Shown here: positions 4,714 through 5,754 of the stretch, in pieces | How positions within the stretch are numbered: position 1 is the stretch's first letter | Layout of the letters: every line of letters begins with the position of its first letter | Source of the DNA: an uncultured Clostridia bacterium | GTDB taxonomy: Bacteria; Bacillota; Clostridia; Christensenellales; Borkfalkiaceae | Direction: 5' to 3' | DNA: 5,754 bases | Assembly: GCA_934271255.1 (NCBI GenBank) | Contig: CAKQQS010000013.1 | Location: 1-5,754, forward strand | The notes under the pieces: generated by a model | The model's database searches: none | Told to the model about the DNA's origin: nothing | What the model saw: only the letters and a program-made list of their open reading frames with translations | Program-made: the position numbers and the translations under genes

Positions 4714-5754
4714 TCAATTTTCTTTTTTCTTAACCAAAAACGCCGCGCAAACGACAACGAGTACGGACAACGCGGAAATTCCGCTTACCACAGAACCGAA
4801 GCATCCTCCGCTTTTTCCGCTTTCGGTTTCCTTTTTAACCGCTTCGAATTCAGCCGTTAAAGTTAAATCGCTCGTAACGGTATCCGTTTCGAAATTCCAA
4901 ACAACATCACCGTTATACCAACCTTTGAACGTGTAAGTATATCCTTCGTCTTCTTCCTTTACGGGATCGGTTTCGGGTTTTGTCAACTTCGAGCCGTACT
5001 CGACGTCGACGGGAGCGTTGTCGCCAATCGTAACGGAATACTTATTTACAGTTCTCGTTTCCGTGTAAGTTTTACCGTTTATGAGCGGAAGTTCGGTCGG
5101 TAAATCGTTTGTATACGTATACTGAGCGTCGTTCGTTCCGAGGAAGTTCTTAACCTCCGCAAGATTTTCGCTTCTGTTTTCGATTGTATAAGAAAATTCC
5201 TTTTCCGTTCTGTCGGCTAAGATCAACTTCGCTTTGTATTCGATTATTTTTTTGTCGAATTCAGCCGTTAAAGTTAAATCGCTCGTAACGGTATCCGTTT
5301 CGAAATCCCAAACGACATCACCGTTATACCAACCTTTGAAATTCTTTTCATAACCTTCTTCGGGGGGAATCTCCGGATCTTCGGGTTTTTCGATTTTAGT
5401 TCCGTAATTATATTTCACGGCTTCCGCATCGCCGATTTTAACGTCGAAAGTCTTAATTGTCTTTTTCAAGGTTACGGTAATGTTTTCCTCTTTGAGTTCG
5501 TCGCCCGTCCAAGTATAATCATACCCGACTTCTTCATCTATATCGGGATAAACGAGCGTTTCGTCGGCTACCGTAAATTCAGATGCGCCGAGAACATTTC
5601 CACTTTCGTCTACAAACGTAGCGACGAACACCTTATACCAACCGTCGTTTACCTTTTTGAATTTATAAGTTTCGGTAGTTCTGTAAACGGTGTTTCCCGT
5701 TCCGCTCCAAAGCGCGTAAGACGGGAATTCGCAACCCGCTTCGATTACCACTTC
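4714..5754 (-). CDS. Surface protein C-terminus with Listeria-Bacteroides repeats and membrane anchor (partial)
   Basis: The last 346 residues of a larger protein are visible; the reading frame is open to the right edge (GAA at 5752-5754), so the GTG at 5751 is not a real start. Two modules end in FKGWYNGDVVW(D/N)FETDT followed by VTSDLTLTAEF, at about residues 139-167 and 276-304. These match the Listeria-Bacteroides repeat (Flg_new, InlB B-repeat-like), a small beta-grasp-type fold in adhesins and surface proteins. Each is preceded by a related segment (YDYTWTGDEL..., YTYTNDLPTEL...), so the repeat unit is 137 residues. The C-terminus has SGKSGGCFG, a hydrophobic helix of about 21 residues and a KKKEN tail. 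This is an anchor in the style of sortase signals but with a Gly-Cys motif instead of LPxTG. The gene ends with tandem stops TGA TAA. A cell-surface adhesin or carbohydrate-interacting protein is inferred; the functional N-terminal part is outside the window. Confidence 0.88.
   Translation of the reverse strand, partial: EVVIEAGCEFPSYALWSGTGNTVYRTTETYKFKKVNDGWYKVFVATFVDESGNVLGASEFTVADETLVYPDIDEEVGYDYTWTGDELKEENITVTLKKTIKTFDVKIGDAEAVKYNYGTKIEKPEDPEIPPEEGYEKNFKGWYNGDVVWDFETDTVTSDLTLTAEFDKKIIEYKAKLILADRTEKEFSYTIENRSENLAEVKNFLGTNDAQYTYTNDLPTELPLINGKTYTETRTVNKYSVTIGDNAPVDVEYGSKLTKPETDPVKEEDEGYTYTFKGWYNGDVVWNFETDTVTSDLTLTAEFEAVKKETESGKSGGCFGSVVSGISALSVLVVVCAAFLVKKKEN
4844..4929 (-). repeat. 86-bp intragenic repeat, copy nearest the surface-protein C-terminus
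   Basis: This stretch encodes most of the FKGWYNGDVVWNFETDTVTS module end. It matches the copy at 5255-5340 at 84 of 86 bases, 411 bp (137 codons) apart and in the same frame. The two differences change one Asp/Asn codon and one synonymous position. Confidence 0.95.
5255..5340 (-). repeat. 86-bp intragenic repeat, upstream copy
   Basis: This is the partner of 4844-4929. Sequence outside the 86 bp is clearly diverged, although the flanking protein segments are still related. The sharp identity block points to recent gene conversion or homogenisation rather than simple slow divergence. Confidence 0.95.

Noticed and set aside
4659..4757. Extension of the hydrolase to a TTG at 4757
   Set aside because: The added residues are encoded inside the surface-protein 3' end and the hairpin. 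GH20 homology starts at the QRLGVMLD segment right after MEKI.
5749..5751. GTG at 5751 as the start of the surface protein
   Set aside because: The frame stays open to the window edge, no ribosome site can be seen, and the segment starts mid-domain, so it is an edge artefact.

Overview
The window looks like a chromosomal piece of an uncultured or gut-type Clostridia (Bacillota). This rests on moderate GC with many CpG-containing codons, a strong AAGGAGG Shine-Dalgarno, a Ktr-type potassium channel, and a C-terminal cell-surface anchor of Gly-Cys, hydrophobic helix and Lys-rich tail. The taxon is an inference. Every convincing gene lies on the minus strand, so the window is read from right to left.

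Right part (about 4658-5754): the 3' end of a large surface protein with two Listeria-Bacteroides type (InlB B-repeat-like) modules and a C-terminal membrane anchor. A short GC-rich hairpin follows, and then a signal-less family-20 glycoside hydrolase (3063-4658), probably an exo-beta-N-acetylhexosaminidase acting in the cytoplasm. The hydrolase start lies just after the hairpin and has no ordinary ribosome binding site.

Middle (2534-3062): a gene-poor gap. It holds a strong two-way terminator hairpin (2662-2703), a possible decayed ORF on the plus strand, and the promoter region of the next operon. That promoter region has an extended -10 and, further upstream, a pair of 11-bp-phased half-sites that could bind an OmpR-type regulator.

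Left part (1-2533): a potassium-homeostasis locus in the order ktrB (channel), ktrA (RCK gating subunit), an unrecognised 95-residue single-pass membrane protein, and the 5' end of a KdpD-like sensor gene that runs off the left edge. The KdpD-like protein appears to begin directly at the universal stress protein (USP) domain, without the usual N-terminal KdpD domain. It keeps a near match to the c-di-AMP-binding motif described for Staphylococcus KdpD. KtrA proteins are also known c-di-AMP targets, so the locus reads as a combined potassium transport and sensing module. The small membrane protein between KtrA and the kinase is the least explained part.
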